Origin: Trema orientale
Lineage: Eukaryota; Streptophyta; Magnoliopsida; Rosales; Cannabaceae
Length of the DNA: 64,000 bases
Reading direction: 5' to 3'
Assembly: GCA_002914845.1 (NCBI GenBank)
Contig: JXTC01000110.1
Span: 772,228-836,227 of the forward strand
Shown in pieces: positions 22,401 through 35,035 of the stretch; the stretch's first letter is position 1; the number at the start of each line of letters is the position of its first letter. The notes under the pieces are model-generated. The model searched no databases and had not been told where the DNA came from. It saw only the letters and a list, made by a program, of their open reading frames with translations. The position numbers were made by a program, and so were the translations under genes.

Positions 22401-24484
22401 AGATGTGATTACATACCAAATTATGTACGATCTAAGTCGCATTACACTTATAAATTATGATTTAATGTGATTATTTTATGTTTTCAATGGCTAGAATCTA
22501 TTATTTATCTATGATGGTGATGAAGTTAGACATGGGAATATCACTTTTTTTGAGAATTCACATTTATAATTCTATTTATTATTATAAGATAAATTTACAC
22601 TTAGTACTCGTTTTTGTGCCTTATATTTTACAAATACCCATAATTTTATTTTAATTCAAAAAAAAATCCATATTTTAGTTGTACATTTCATGTGTAAAAT
22701 TTACATGGTATACATTTACAAAATAAATTTTACCTATGGTTTATATTTACATTGTAAAATTTATACTCCTGAAAATATATACTAATTTTTATGTATAACT
22801 TTTATTCATGATATATATACTATGGTATATATTTTATGAATAAAAAACTTAAGGCTAATAACAAGTATTTATGAAAATATGCTTGAAAAATATATATTTA
22901 TGTATTTTTTCCCTGCTATAAGGGAAAAGTTGAATCAGCCACAACTGAAGATGTTGTCTAAATTTGTTTTGGTCAATTGCTCAATGTGAAAACAATTACA
23001 ACTTCTGGATAAATAGTCCACTAATTTGAAGCCATATATTATCTAAAATTAATTTTCACTACTATTGTTACTCCATGTCACTATATGACTTGTTATTATG
23101 TTTAGTCAAAGGAATCAATATAGTCTTTTGCTTCTATTATGAACACTGGCTGTTTATGCAAAAACAAGAACATTGAACAGCGCACTAGTCAACAAATTTA
23201 TAACAATATATCACTACTTTAGTAAACGCAGTGGGTCACGAAGGTTGTGACAAGGGATCACTAAATGACTATTTCACCGAATAATAGGAAAAGAAAGAAA
23301 AGGAGGGAACATAGACTTACAGATCTAATAGATGGCAGAAGGATATTTCCAGAAAACCATTTATTTCTCTCACAAAACCTCTTAGAAAAGTCATAATTTT
23401 CTCCTAAAAAAGTTATTTTTTAAGAGCTCCTAAAAAAATCATTTAGTTCCAAATTATTACCAAGGGCCATTTCCCTTTCTTTTGCACAAATGTTATTGAG
23501 GAAATTTTTTTTTTATGGTAATTTTTCAAAAAAAAAAAGAAAAATTTCGCATTTTGAAATTGTTGGAAAAATCTCGGATTTTAGTTAGAAAAATGTAACT
23601 TTCAAAAATATTTAGAAAAATATCATTTTTTATTAATTAATGAGATACTTGAAATAACCAATCACCAATAAAGTTAACTGAGGTAACTTGACCGGTTACC
23701 TCAAGTAACTCGATCGGTTACCTAAGTTACCTAACTAGTTACCTCGAGCACCATTGAAAAATACCAATTTTATAGAAAAAGTGGTATATTTACAAAATAT
23801 ATATTAAAAATGTTTTTTAAAATTTTAGAAAGTGATATTTTTCTAAATCAATCTGGGATTTTTCAAAAAATTCAGTCCATTCGAGATTTTTAATTTTTGG
23901 TATTTAATGTCTGGAATTTTATAAGAAGCCCAATGTTATTTTCTTAGCTTAAAATGATAATTTTGGAGTGAAAAATAGTTCAATTTTACAAAATAGTGGG
24001 AAGTATTGATTTTTAATATAACAAAATTAGGATAAATGATTCTGTTAGTCCATGAGGAGACAGTCTCATTTTAGTCCTTTAACTTTAAATTGCGCCATAT
24101 TAGTCCTTAAACTATTAAAAATGTGTTATTTTAGTTCTTTTTACTATATATTTTGTTTAAAACTTATCAGAATGCGCATATAAGTCGTGTTTTCATTTTA
24201 TATGTGTGATTTCAACAAGATATCGCATTTTAGACAATTCTATACTTGTCCAATGTGCAACTAATTTTTGATCAATTAATCATTTTTTAACTGTTTCAAT
24301 TTATGTTCTAATCTCTTTATAGTGTTGAACAATGTTTCTAAAAATGAAATAAGTACAACAGTGTATTTCATATGCACATTCTGTTAAGAATAAAATGAAA
24401 TATGCAACTAATTAGACTAAAATAAAATTTTTTTAATAGTTTAAGGACCAAAATAGCACATTTTAAAGTTTAACAGTTCATCCT

Positions 24485-24640
24485 AACAATAAGGCGCTCT
24501 ACTTTAAGGTCTTCTCTCACTTAGGGAGAGTGAGGTCAAGGGTTGAACCCCCACATCGCTCTTGGGAGTCCAACTGAATGGAAGTTGCTCTGAGAAGTGA
24601 TCCACTACCGGGATCTCATCCGCTCTTTTTACTTGCCAAA
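24485..24640 (+). repeat. tRNA-like / possible SINE remnant
   Basis: AAGGCGCTCTACTTTAAGGT ... GAGGTCAAGGGTTGAACCCCC resembles the B-box and T-arm of a tRNA-derived sequence, followed by unrelated sequence and an A-rich end. There is no clear A-box, target duplication or foldable cloverleaf, so it is not a tRNA gene. It may be an old SINE. Confidence 0.35.
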
Positions 24641-27600
24641 AGAAAAAGCGGTTAGATTAATTTAGTCCCAGATGAGAGAGGCCTTTTTTTTAATAATTAA
24701 ACATCTAAATATATATAAATATTAACTAAATTCTGATTTTTATTTTTATTTTCAACTCAAAAAATATATTTTCTTTTTACATACCTATTTTCATAAATAA
24801 ATTTAAAATTATGTTATTTTATATAATTATCATTTAAATTTATCTTTTCTATTTTTGAAAATATTAATTTACTTATTCATAAATAAAACATAATTAGAAC
24901 TATATTAAGAAAAGTTATTTTAAAGAAATTAAGGGTATATTTGTATTTATTCCTCCTAAAAGTGGTATGGTTTTAGTAGTGGTGTTATATTTAGTTAATC
25001 ACTTAAAAAAAAAGTGATAACCGTCAACTTAGCTCCTACAATGGTCATTTTAGCCTCAAACATTACCAGTGAGGTCCATTTCCCAAGACAAAAGATGAAG
25101 CAAAAACAAAGTACCACTCTTTCTTTAACTCAATCACTTGAAAAAGTATAAATAGCAACATGTTTTCGGACCTTTTAAGTTTTATAATTTCAATGAGATT
25201 TTTGTTTTAATTCCATAGCTTTTAGAAAGTGATATTTAATTCAGTAATTTTCCCTTTAATAAACTTTTATATTTCTATTCATACTTTTTTTTTTTATAAA
25301 TTTAAGAATCATCTCAATTTTTATTTTTCTTAAAAACAATGATGGTTTGATATTTAGGCAATTTAAAATGTTGTTCATAGATTGGATTTTTCAGATTTGG
25401 GTGGTTAAATCGAAATCAAACACATAAATGAAGATTTCAAATCCAAAATCCTGATTTTAAGAGAAAATTTCCATCAAGCTCAATTGCCTGGTTGCGCTCA
25501 TTTTATTAATACACTTTTGATGAATATTCTTAGTGATCTGCTGTTGACCAAAAACATACGTAAAACAATTTAAAAAAAGAAAATTGAATGGTAATTTTTA
25601 TCTCTTTGTGAACCAAATTGAATGTTTTATAGTACTTAACGCACGAGTACAAATAGAAATTTTCATGTGGTCCTAAATTCCTAAGAAGAAGCAATCGACA
25701 TTATAGGTTTGAAACTTGCATTAGCATGAAAATGAAGCTTTTCCAATAGAAGAAATTTCACGTTTTTCTCGAAAGATTTGGCCTTTAGGCTATAGTTTAG
25801 GTATCATTGAAATTTTGGGTATTCCATAAACGTTTGTTTGGAGTAGAATTACATGGTTTAGTATCCCACACTACGTTATAAATTCAGCAACAACATCTCA
25901 TGGACCTCCCAAACACCCTTCAATTTGGAGCACGTGCGCTGACTGGCATGTCTTACTTACATGATCTTTCTTTTACGACTGCCAGCTTAGAAAGCGTAAA
26001 ACAAGGATGAAAAAGCAGATGACAAAGTTGTACACTTGCCATGTGAGAGTTTCTCGTACATAATTCACGGCATCACGTGCCTCAACTCAATTGATTAATA
26101 TATATATATATATATATATAGTGATTTCACAAAAATCCCGTGGATTAGTAAAATGTATCTATTCACAAAACACAATTAATGGTGGCAATTTTTAATTTCT
26201 AAAAAGCCCATTAAATAATAGCATTAGATCAATTTCGAATGGTAAAAAATTATACTTACCGATAGGTTAAAACAAAAAATACCTATTGGAGTTTCTTTTT
26301 TTCTCCTTTTCTTTTTAAGTAAAATACTTATTGGAATTTGGTCCTATATAATACATATATTTTAAAAGACTGATGATAAAGACACAAATAAATTACACAC
26401 AAACTCATACATTTTGGCATGTCATAAATTTTAACCACCAATGTTTTTCTTTTAAAGTAGATCACACTATATGTATATGCATGGATTGTTAAAATACATA
26501 TCATGTCAATATGTATAAATTCTATGTATAATTTATGTCTCTTAACATTACTGATTTTAAAATGTGGAGAAGATTGAAGGGATTGTGAAATATTAATTGT
26601 CTTATGTGTTAAAAATTTTGCATACATACAAGACATGTAACATTAAGTCAATACATAATTGTTAGGATGGTGCCAGATTCAACTATTGAGTGCTAATAAT
26701 ACCTAATCATGATAGCAATATATTTATTTTCGGTTATTTCTATTTATGCTTTGAATATGTAAGCCCATCTAATCAGTAATTATATATGAATGTTGTGCTT
26801 AACAAAATGTCAAATTAGACGAGTGGCTTTCCCTTTAAAAAAAAAAAAGACGAGTGGCTTTACTCCCAAAAAATAAAAATGCAAAAGATGGGTCCACTTT
26901 TCCTTGTACTATAACGAGACGAGACAATTCATGTATATGAGAGAATAATATTTGCCTTACTCTACTACGTAATACATTGCTAGTTTGTGACAATACTTAT
27001 TTCGCTTTGGGAACAAATATAAAATAGGATCTTACACTAATTTTTTTTATATATTTAGGCGAATTGCTCAATTTATCATCTCAATTTTCATAAATATATA
27101 ACATAAATATTTTCAAGAATTAGTAAATTCGTTACAAATTACTTCCACCCTCCATCTAATTATAGTCAAAATTAAGTAAGAAATTTATTAAAAATGACCA
27201 AGATACCCTTATGTTCTTTTTTTTTTTTTTGAATGAAAATTAATTTATATACCACCTTTTTCTAACTAAATCTTTTTATTCTATTTTTTTAATCTTTTTA
27301 TTCTTTTTTTTTTCAATCTACTCCCAGTTGTTTCTTTCGGTTAGTATTTTTCTGGTTATAGGTTTAAAGTAAGAGCAAGTTTGTCTTTTTTGCAAGGAAA
27401 AAATTTGAGAGAATGGTGAAATTTTTATACTAATTTGATAATCCAAGAAAAGTTTTTGTTATTTCAGGAAATTATAATAGTAAATCGATCATCTGACTGA
27501 AACCAAGAAATGTTTTTTTTAGTTTTTCCTATAAAATAATATTTAATAATTTGTTTGTGCAATATGATTTTGTTTTTTTTAGGAATAAGTATTGATGGGA

Positions 27601-27932
27601 ATTTCTTTTTTCTCTGGGAAAAAAAAATCACAACTAAAAATTAATGATCATTGTTAAAATACCCTACAAATTTTACTGTATTTAGCCCAAGAGTCTAGTT
27701 TGAGACTAAACGTACAATATTTAATTTTTCCTTTTCTATCTCAGCTTTTGTTTTCTTTTTTTGGAAAATTCTAGCCCATTCATTTTCAAACTCTCTAGCA
27801 GTTGGAGACTCTTAATTACCATTCATTTTGAAAATTCCACCTGTAAAACTCTCTAGCAGTTGGAGACTCTTATACCACTCGGCATTAAAACTCGGAACGT
27901 CCACGAACACCCAGGTTTATACCATTTTCAGT

Positions 27933-28330
27933 CACGTGGTGGAAATTGTATTAAAACACGAGAAAACCGTTTGTACTAAATAAGAACATTATCACCTTGG
28001 AACTCCCACATCTTCACAAACTGTCGGAGTTTCTAATTTTGGTAACCTATTTTTCCTTTTTTCTTTTTTTTTTATTAAAAAAAGCAACGAGCTATGAAAA
28101 AGCCACGTGCAAAATTGTAAGAACTAGTTTACTTAAAAGAAGGGTAGAATTATATCTCAAAAAAAAAAAAAAAGAAGGGTAGAATTCTTTTTGTGTTTCA
28201 AATTTCAGCACGTGGAGACTCGTTTGCCACGTGCCAAATAACACAAAGATGAAAGAACTAACACTACAACTAGAGCTAGTTTTTTTAATTATTTTATTTC
28301 GATTTTTTTCAACGTGGCCGCCTCTATAAA
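27933..28330 (+). promoter_or_regulatory. G-box cluster and TATA box upstream of the JAZ gene
   Basis: Four perfect CACGTG palindromes lie at 27933-27938, 28104-28109, 28209-28214 and 28228-28233. A TATAAA follows at 28325-28330. The nearest downstream start codons are at 28559 and 28577. G-boxes are the binding sites of bHLH factors such as MYC2, and JAZ genes of other plants are induced by MYC2, so regulation by jasmonate is a reasonable inference. The last two G-boxes are only 19 bases apart. Confidence 0.75.
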
Positions 28331-28576
28331 GTGCGCATGAAAGATCCCTCTTAAATATTGGCTTCTTTCTTATTCTTTCTGTATGTCTTCTTCAATATTA
28401 TTGTGTATATTTTTTTTAAGGGGAATATCATAGTTATATAATTATATGATCTTTAATTTGTATATGCTGCATAATATCATATATATATTCTTGATTTTTT
28501 TTTGGGTGGAGATATATTCTTGAGTTTATGAATTCGTAGGTTTTCTTGTTTTATTATTATGGTATTGTGTTTGGCA

Positions 28577-30356
28577 ATGAGGAAGAACTACAGCTTGGAT
28601 ACCTTTGGCGTTAACTTTCCCACTCTCAGTTCGGTGCCAATTCCATTTCATTGCCAACAGACTCCATCGATGTAAGTTAAATATATCATTAGAAAAATTA
28701 TAAAATGCATATATATATACATATAATTAATAACTAAAAAAAAAAAAGACAAAGAAGAAGGGATTGAGTAATTAAACTCGTTTATTCAGTTCCAAATCCG
28801 AGATGTGGCGATTTGAAGAAAGAATATATTTATGGAAACTTAAATATTTTATGGGGTAGTTTTATTGTTTTTTTTTTTTTTTTGAAGGGTTTCATTTTCT
28901 CGGGAAAGAAAAAAAAATTATAAGAGAGTTATTGAAGTGGGAATATAAATTTGATAAATGTAGGAACGTTAACCCAATACCGAGTGTACTAAGCCATCAA
29001 CAACAGGTTACTGTGTTTTTCAATGGACGGGCTTTCGTTTGCGACATGACTGAACTGCAGGTATTACATTGTTTTTCTTTTTATTTTTATTTTTTGAAGA
29101 CCTGTAATTACATGAATATTATTAATTGCAATATTTGTCTTTTGGCTAAACCTTTATTCATCTCTTAACTTTATAATTGTTGACAGTTTAGGTAATTAAC
29201 CTGTTATAACTGTATATTTTTCTTTTGCTTAATATTATCAGCATTCATATGCTTAGAAAATTAATTTATTGCCCTGTTTACTTGTTTCAAAAATATATTA
29301 AAAGGTGAAATTTTCTATCCAACCTATAATCGTTCAATTCTACTAGTTAATGTAGTACTAATGCACGTGCACCTTACCTAATATTCCAAATTGAGTACAG
29401 ATTCAATAATGCTAAAACCTGAGTAATACGAAGAATCCATTCTCGATGTTGATAATGATTTTTTCATTTTGGCACATTTCTCATGTTGATCAACGACTAA
29501 GAATAGAACACCTATGGTAGTCGCAAGTGTCCTAGAATTTAGTCGCACGTGGATATTTGACTGAACCTAATAATAACCAACCAAATAATTATGCTACCCA
29601 CATGGGAGTTGAATAGCTAGCTACAGGGACTGTCTATGACAAATTTGGTTGCTTGTAATTTAAATAGTTGCTGCGATTTGCCTTGATTTGTTTGGAAAAC
29701 TACCAAAAAGTCGAAAGATCTTGCTTGGTATTTCGCAAATTACCACAGCTTAGTCCATATTATTTTTTGCTTTATGAATTTGATCAACCTTTTTTTTTCT
29801 ATATTGTGCATTCCATCTGGATTATGACCACAAATGATTCAACTGAGACAAAGTAAAAGTTCGATCATGAACCTAGCTAGATTCTTTCCCTTTTTTTTTT
29901 TTTTTTAACTTTAGTTATGCTTTTAAAGAAAGGGGATCATATATATTGTTGTCACTAAACAAAATCATTAATTTTAGTGATTTTCTTCTACTACTAAAAT
30001 ATTCTACACCAAAAATTATATTTGTTATCTTCTATTCAATGAAAACTTAGAGGTGATTTCTAAAGGGAAATCTTAGCAAAGAAAACGAAAAAAAATTACT
30101 AACAACTTTTTTAAGGTAGAAAAATCGAGTTTTGGTCAACAAATTGCTTTTTCATTTTATGTAGGCTAGAGCCATAATATTAATTGCAAGCAGAGAAATG
30201 GAAGAAAGGAGAGATACACAAGGCTCCGAGTTGGCATTATCTATTTGGTTGCAATCTCAACTTTGCCGTTCTCCAGGTTTTTCCATGAAGAGATCTCTCC
30301 AGAGGTTCCTCCAAAAGAGAAAGCAAAGGAGTCAATCTTCATCTCCATATAATTAA
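28577..30356 (+). CDS. Non-canonical JAZ/TIFY repressor (JAZ7/JAZ8-like)
   Basis: A jasmonate ZIM-domain protein, a nuclear repressor of MYC-type transcription factors. Three exons: 28577-28671, 28964-29060 and 30165-30356. Junctions are GT/AG and in frame, giving 127 residues. An in-frame ATG at 28559 would add six residues (MVLCLA). The TIFY motif appears as TVFFNG (residues about 51-56), followed by the ZIM-domain continuation ARAIILIASREM. The C-terminal Jas motif reads SLQRFLQKRKQRSQSSSPY and fits the SLxxFLxKRKxR pattern ending in PY. The LPIARR-type segment that precedes this core in canonical JAZ degrons is absent; the sequence there is RSPGFSMKR. JAZ8 and relatives lack the same segment, are poorly bound by COI1 and resist degradation. 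An LALSI stretch might serve as an EAR-like co-repressor motif, but that is weak. Four G-boxes lie upstream. Confidence 0.9.
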
Positions 30357-32129
30357 CAATAGGCTGCTTATAACTAAGTCAACTTAATTTATCCCACAAA
30401 AAAAAAAAAATTCCAATTTTAGGCACTCTCTTGTACCAAATGGGACTCTCATGAAGTGGACCAAGCTAAAGCTATTTGATCAAATAAAAAGGGAGAAATG
30501 TATGCCAAGAAGTGAAGAAAGCACTAGATAATAGTGCATGCTGCCTGTGGAAACGCCTACCATATGTATGGTTCATTCTAATTGTTCGCATAGAAGGGGG
30601 CTTAATTTCCTCATTTATACATCAGGGCCTAAGCTTAAGCCCATTGTATCAAGGTCCAATACTAAACCCATTCTCTAGGGGGTTTACCAGTTTAATTTCA
30701 TATTGGATAAATAAGTTTTCTCTTTTATTTTTTTTTTCTTTCATAGTTTGGTTGAACAATAATGGAAGTAAGTACATGAGTTTGACACCAATAACAAAGA
30801 CACTTGAGTTCAATGCCAAATATTTTGCTTAGGCTGTTTTTGGGTATATTTGGCCCGTGAGCTTTTTTTTTGTGAATTGGCAATATGATCTCTAAGATAT
30901 ATATATATATATGTATATATTTAGTAGTTAAGCCCTTAAGTTTGTAAAACATTGGCAATTAAAATCAATCTGCACGAGTGGTTGTTAAGGTCCTTCTTTT
31001 TTTTTTAAAAAACATAATTAAGTATGTGCAAATCATGTGCAATGCTTATGAGGGGCATTTGTAATATTTCATTACCACCAAGGATTAAAATATCGATGTC
31101 AGTTTTNCGAATTACATAATCGAATTACATGTCACACTATTTTATTTAATACATTTTATATTAATACCTTCCAAATTACAACTAGTTCTAAATTACATTG
31201 AAAATAAATAAAAATAAATGATAATAAGTACAATTCAAATTCATTCAATACCAAAATGAGTTTCTATGAGGTTAAAAATCATAAGAGAAATTCTCGTTTT
31301 GGTCCAAAGAATATCTTTTTCAAGTTATTCTACCTGAGTAGCTCTGAAGATAGTTACTTATATGCCACATATATATTGATTGATCTCTTTCAACATAGAC
31401 CCATAAATTGGGTTTAGCCATCCCTTACATTTGTTTCGACATATTTTGTACATCTAAAAAATGTAATAATGCCCTCATTGGGCCTTTCCCCCCAACACAC
31501 ATAATTATAACCCGTTAAGGAAAAAAAAATCTTCTTTACTTTTTGTATTCTGAATACATTATTTTCTCTATAAAACAACTCCTAATCTATTTTTATTACT
31601 TTTAAATAACTTGATGGTAATCATGGATTAAAATATCACGATATTTGTCGACATTGTCGTGACAATATTTGTATTTTAAAGTGTCAACATCGGTATTGGC
31701 TAGAAAGATATTTTTTCCCGTATATATATGTGAAATATCTGTAAAATATCGACAATATCGAGGATATGTCGATGTTAGTAAAAAAATGAGCTAATATAGA
31801 GTTATTTACAGGTATTATTACGACAATATCACCGATATTTTGAAATATTGACAGAAATGTAGATTTTTTTTTTCAAGTCTTCCTTTTTTTTTAATAAAAA
31901 AATGGTAGTAAAAAGTATAAATAATCATAATTTTCTCTCCACAATATATCGACAAAGTTTTGGAACTACTTGTATTTATAATCCTAACAAAGGGTCAAGA
32001 TCATAACTGCAAAATGAGGATAAGTTATTTGGCTATGAAATATTTATTCAACCTCTTCCTCAAATTAATATTGATATGTCAATGCATATCTATCAAGATT
32101 TTTCATAAAGTTAGATAAATTTCAATTTT
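30357..32129. other. Non-coding region after the JAZ gene
   Basis: No gene is recognised. It has (TA)n at about 30895-30920, one undetermined base at 31107, and at 31620-31870 a run of TATCGA/ATATCG words in both orientations (for example AATATCGACAATATCGAGGATAT) that looks like an old palindromic repeat. The rest is AT-rich. Confidence 0.5.
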
Positions 32130-34450
32130 TTTACGGGGAAAAGAGGATATTATTCAAAGGAAAGTAAACAAAGTGGAAGCCACAAAGGGGGCCACCTCCC
32201 AAAAAGACACAAGACATGTGGTTCCAGACCTGAAAGCCCAAGATACGAGGGCATGTGCAGCTCTATTACACTCTCTAGGAACCCGGAAAACATCAAAATT
32301 CCCTAAGGCCACTAAGTCTAGAATTTTTAAAAGCAAATAAGAAAGAGACCAAACATGGAAGAGCTTTGAAAATACAGAGGAGACTACCTTACGTAAGTCA
32401 GAGTAAAGGCAACTATTTCTCCTGTTGTGGTCAAGGCAGGTTCTCAAAGCAAATTCAATGGCATAGAACTCAACTTCCAAGGGGAAGTCAGCATCAAAGG
32501 AAGTTTTGCTCAAAAGAAGAATCTAATCTTAATTGTTTCTCACCATTAGACCCGTTCTTCCCTTGTTATCTTTGTAGGGTACATCGGTAGAAACTCGAAT
32601 TCTCTCTAGACGAGAGATAACAATTCTAGATTCTCAATTGGATTCTGCATCTCTAAGGGAGATATTCTGCCTCCGGATAGGCCATTTTTGAATATGATCG
32701 TCTGCTGTTGAGTTTATACGAGATAGCAAGCCTTGTAGATTGATTTGTGTATCTGAATGAAAGATTGAATTCCTGGTGGATCAGATTTAATCACATAACA
32801 CTAAAGCATCCTAGATTTATTGGGTGAGATAAGAGGAGCTTGAAGGAGCCATTTGGCAAAATCATATCTATTCATGCAAGGAAAAGAGTCAATTCTCATG
32901 TTCCACCTACTTCCAAACCAAAGCTGTTTTATTAAGGGGAATTTGGTAAAGAAATGAATCAAGGAGTCTGGCTCATTATTGCAAAGGCTGCAAGATCTTA
33001 TACAGTTGATATCCACAAATTCTAGTCCGTCACCTATTGGTAGGAGTTTCTTGCAATTCTCCATAGCAGCATTTTTAGTCTTTCATAGAGGTCACAGTTC
33101 CAAATGGCTTTCCAAAGAGGAGCCATAGTTTCTAAATGATCTTTGATGATTGACGATGTTTGATGATTGTCCAATAGGCATTTTTCACTAAAAAAGCTTC
33201 ATTTCTTACATCCTTCCAAATAAGTGTGTCTGGATGAGGGGTAGGTAGAAAGGGAATCATCCCTAATTTTCTTGCTACCATGGGTTTGAACCATGTAGCA
33301 AGTTTCTGATCATACTAAGCTCGATCATCAGTAGTGTTAAGTAGCTTAAAAACTGATTGATATTCAAAATACCACATGAGGTTGAAAGTAACTTGAAAAT
33401 TATCTGACTTGAGCCAGGAAACGTAGGAAGCATTCCATAAGTCAACAGATCTGTCATCCCCTATCAAGTAGGGTTCAAAACTGGGCACCTTCACAAGATA
33501 ATTTTGAAATTGAAGCTGCTATCCAGCTAGAAATCTCTGAGATGTGGGACAGCCGGGAGAGTATATGAAAATAAAAATCCTGGGAACTTTAGCTATCCCA
33601 AAGGGATAGAAACACAAGATTCTTCCATGCGGCCACCATCATCCAGCAAAAGAGTTAAGGGGTGAAATCTCAGATGTTAAGATTGCTCCCAGTTGCCATC
33701 CGATAACTCATTTAATGTATACAGATGACACTTTCTTATATTGTAAAGTAGAGAAACAACAGGTTCTTAATCTCCGAGAGTGCTTGGAGTTATATTCTTC
33801 TTGGTCTGGCCAACGTATCCACTCCAATAAGTCTAGCATTATATTCTCTAAGAACACTCCCAAGTCTTCGGGTTCAGACATATCAGGCGTCTTCGGCTAC
33901 AAAGAAATGTCAGGAGCTGAGACTTTCTTAGGGAATCCGCTATTCGTCTCATATAATAGAACAAAAGATTTCAGATTCCTTAAAGAGAAAGTTATCAACC
34001 AGCTAGAAACGCAGTGTAAGCTGCTCTCAAGAGCATGAAGAACCACCCACATCAAGTCAGTGATACAAGGGATCCCGAGCTACTGCATATGCATATTCAA
34101 AATCCCTCTAAGATTCTGTGATGATATAGATAAGGCTATCAGAAAATTCTGATGGACGGGAAAACTGGAAAACCGACACTTTCTGGCACTCACTTCGTGG
34201 GATACAATATGTCAACCCAAATCAAGAGGCGGTCTCGGGATTCGACGATTCAGGGACTTCAACCTAGCTCTTCTTTCCAAACTAAGCCAGAAGCTAGCCT
34301 CAAACATTACATCTCCCTAGGCTCTGGCTCTTAGAAATAAATACTGCTCGGAAACTACTTTCTGGACGGCCAACTTTCAAAGAATGCATCATTTGTGGCC
34401 AAAGAGTACTAGAGATCTCATTTATAAAGGGATGGCTGCTTATTAGTTTG
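32130..34450. mobile_element. LINE (non-LTR retrotransposon) with internal inversion, defective
   Basis: The minus strand at 33500-32154 reads as the C-terminal half of a plant LINE ORF2. A connection segment (LIWKDVRNEAFLVKNAYW) is followed by the zf-RVT zinc-binding region (CSLCNNEPDSLIHFFTKFPL) and then an RNase H-like domain (residues such as EFYAIEFALRTCLD and VPRECNRAAHALVSW). The plus strand at about 33690-34440 reads as the reverse transcriptase part of the same type of protein (LMYTDDTFLYCKVE, then SGQRIHSNKSS, then SRGGLGIRRFRDFNLALLSK). Both halves contain frameshifts and stops. The order and the opposite orientations fit one insertion whose 5' part was inverted. No target duplication was found by eye. 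Confidence 0.8.
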
Positions 34451-35035
34451 ACGTGATACCACTTATCTTGAATATTCACGTTTTTTTTTTCCTTTGATTC
34501 TTATCTTATCATTTTGTATTAGAATTATTATAAATTTAACTTAATTAGTTTTTTGTAATTCAATTAATTTACTCTTTTTGTAGAAATAATTTAGAGTATT
34601 ACTTTTAGATTAATCTAAAATTTGAATTTTAACATTTGAGTGTTATTGAAATACTAAAAATTTGCACTTTTATATTATATATATAAATCTATACACACAT
34701 ACCGGAGCCAGTATAATCGATTATATTTTATTTTATCATAAATTTTGTAAGTATTAGATTGAAACCTTAAAATTAGATTCTTTATCGATAGGAATAATAA
34801 AAATCCATATTTAACTATTCACCCTATATGTACGCTTTTTTTTTTTCCAAAAAGAAAAGGTATAATAAAGGGTTTTGGACACTTATACCTATTTTTCAAA
34901 AAATAATACCAAATTTACGATTTTTCAAAAATAATAAAAATCCATACGACCTTTTTATGGTATTTTTCTAAATACTTTGAAAGTTAAAAAATGCGGTGGT
35001 ATTTTAGTAAATAAGTAATCTTTTTTTTTTTTTTT
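34451..35035. other. AT-rich spacer
   Basis: Low-complexity AT-rich sequence between the LINE and the minisatellite. No gene or clear repeat boundary is visible. Confidence 0.5.

Larger units (their letters stand above)
18392..27930. other. Gene-poor AT-rich region
   Basis: No open frame in this stretch shows family features. It holds an imperfect two-copy repeat at 20037-20145 (CGGCTGCCTCTC ... AGCAATTTTTGAC) and a degenerate roughly 182-bp repeat at 21810-22400. A tRNA-like fragment lies at 24485-24640, and a short repeated phrase CTCTAGCAGTTGGAGACTCTTA at 27790 and 27850. Runs of A/T and (TA)n (for example 26098-26120) are frequent. I see nothing else supportable. Confidence 0.6.

Noticed and set aside
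26328..26636. Minus-strand frame of 102 codons
   Set aside because: Rich in Ile, Tyr, Cys and Lys as expected from random AT-rich DNA, with no domain.
30512..30832. Plus-strand frame of 106 codons after the JAZ gene
   Set aside because: No similarity recognised and composition typical of non-coding DNA; the JAZ stop at 30356 is well supported.
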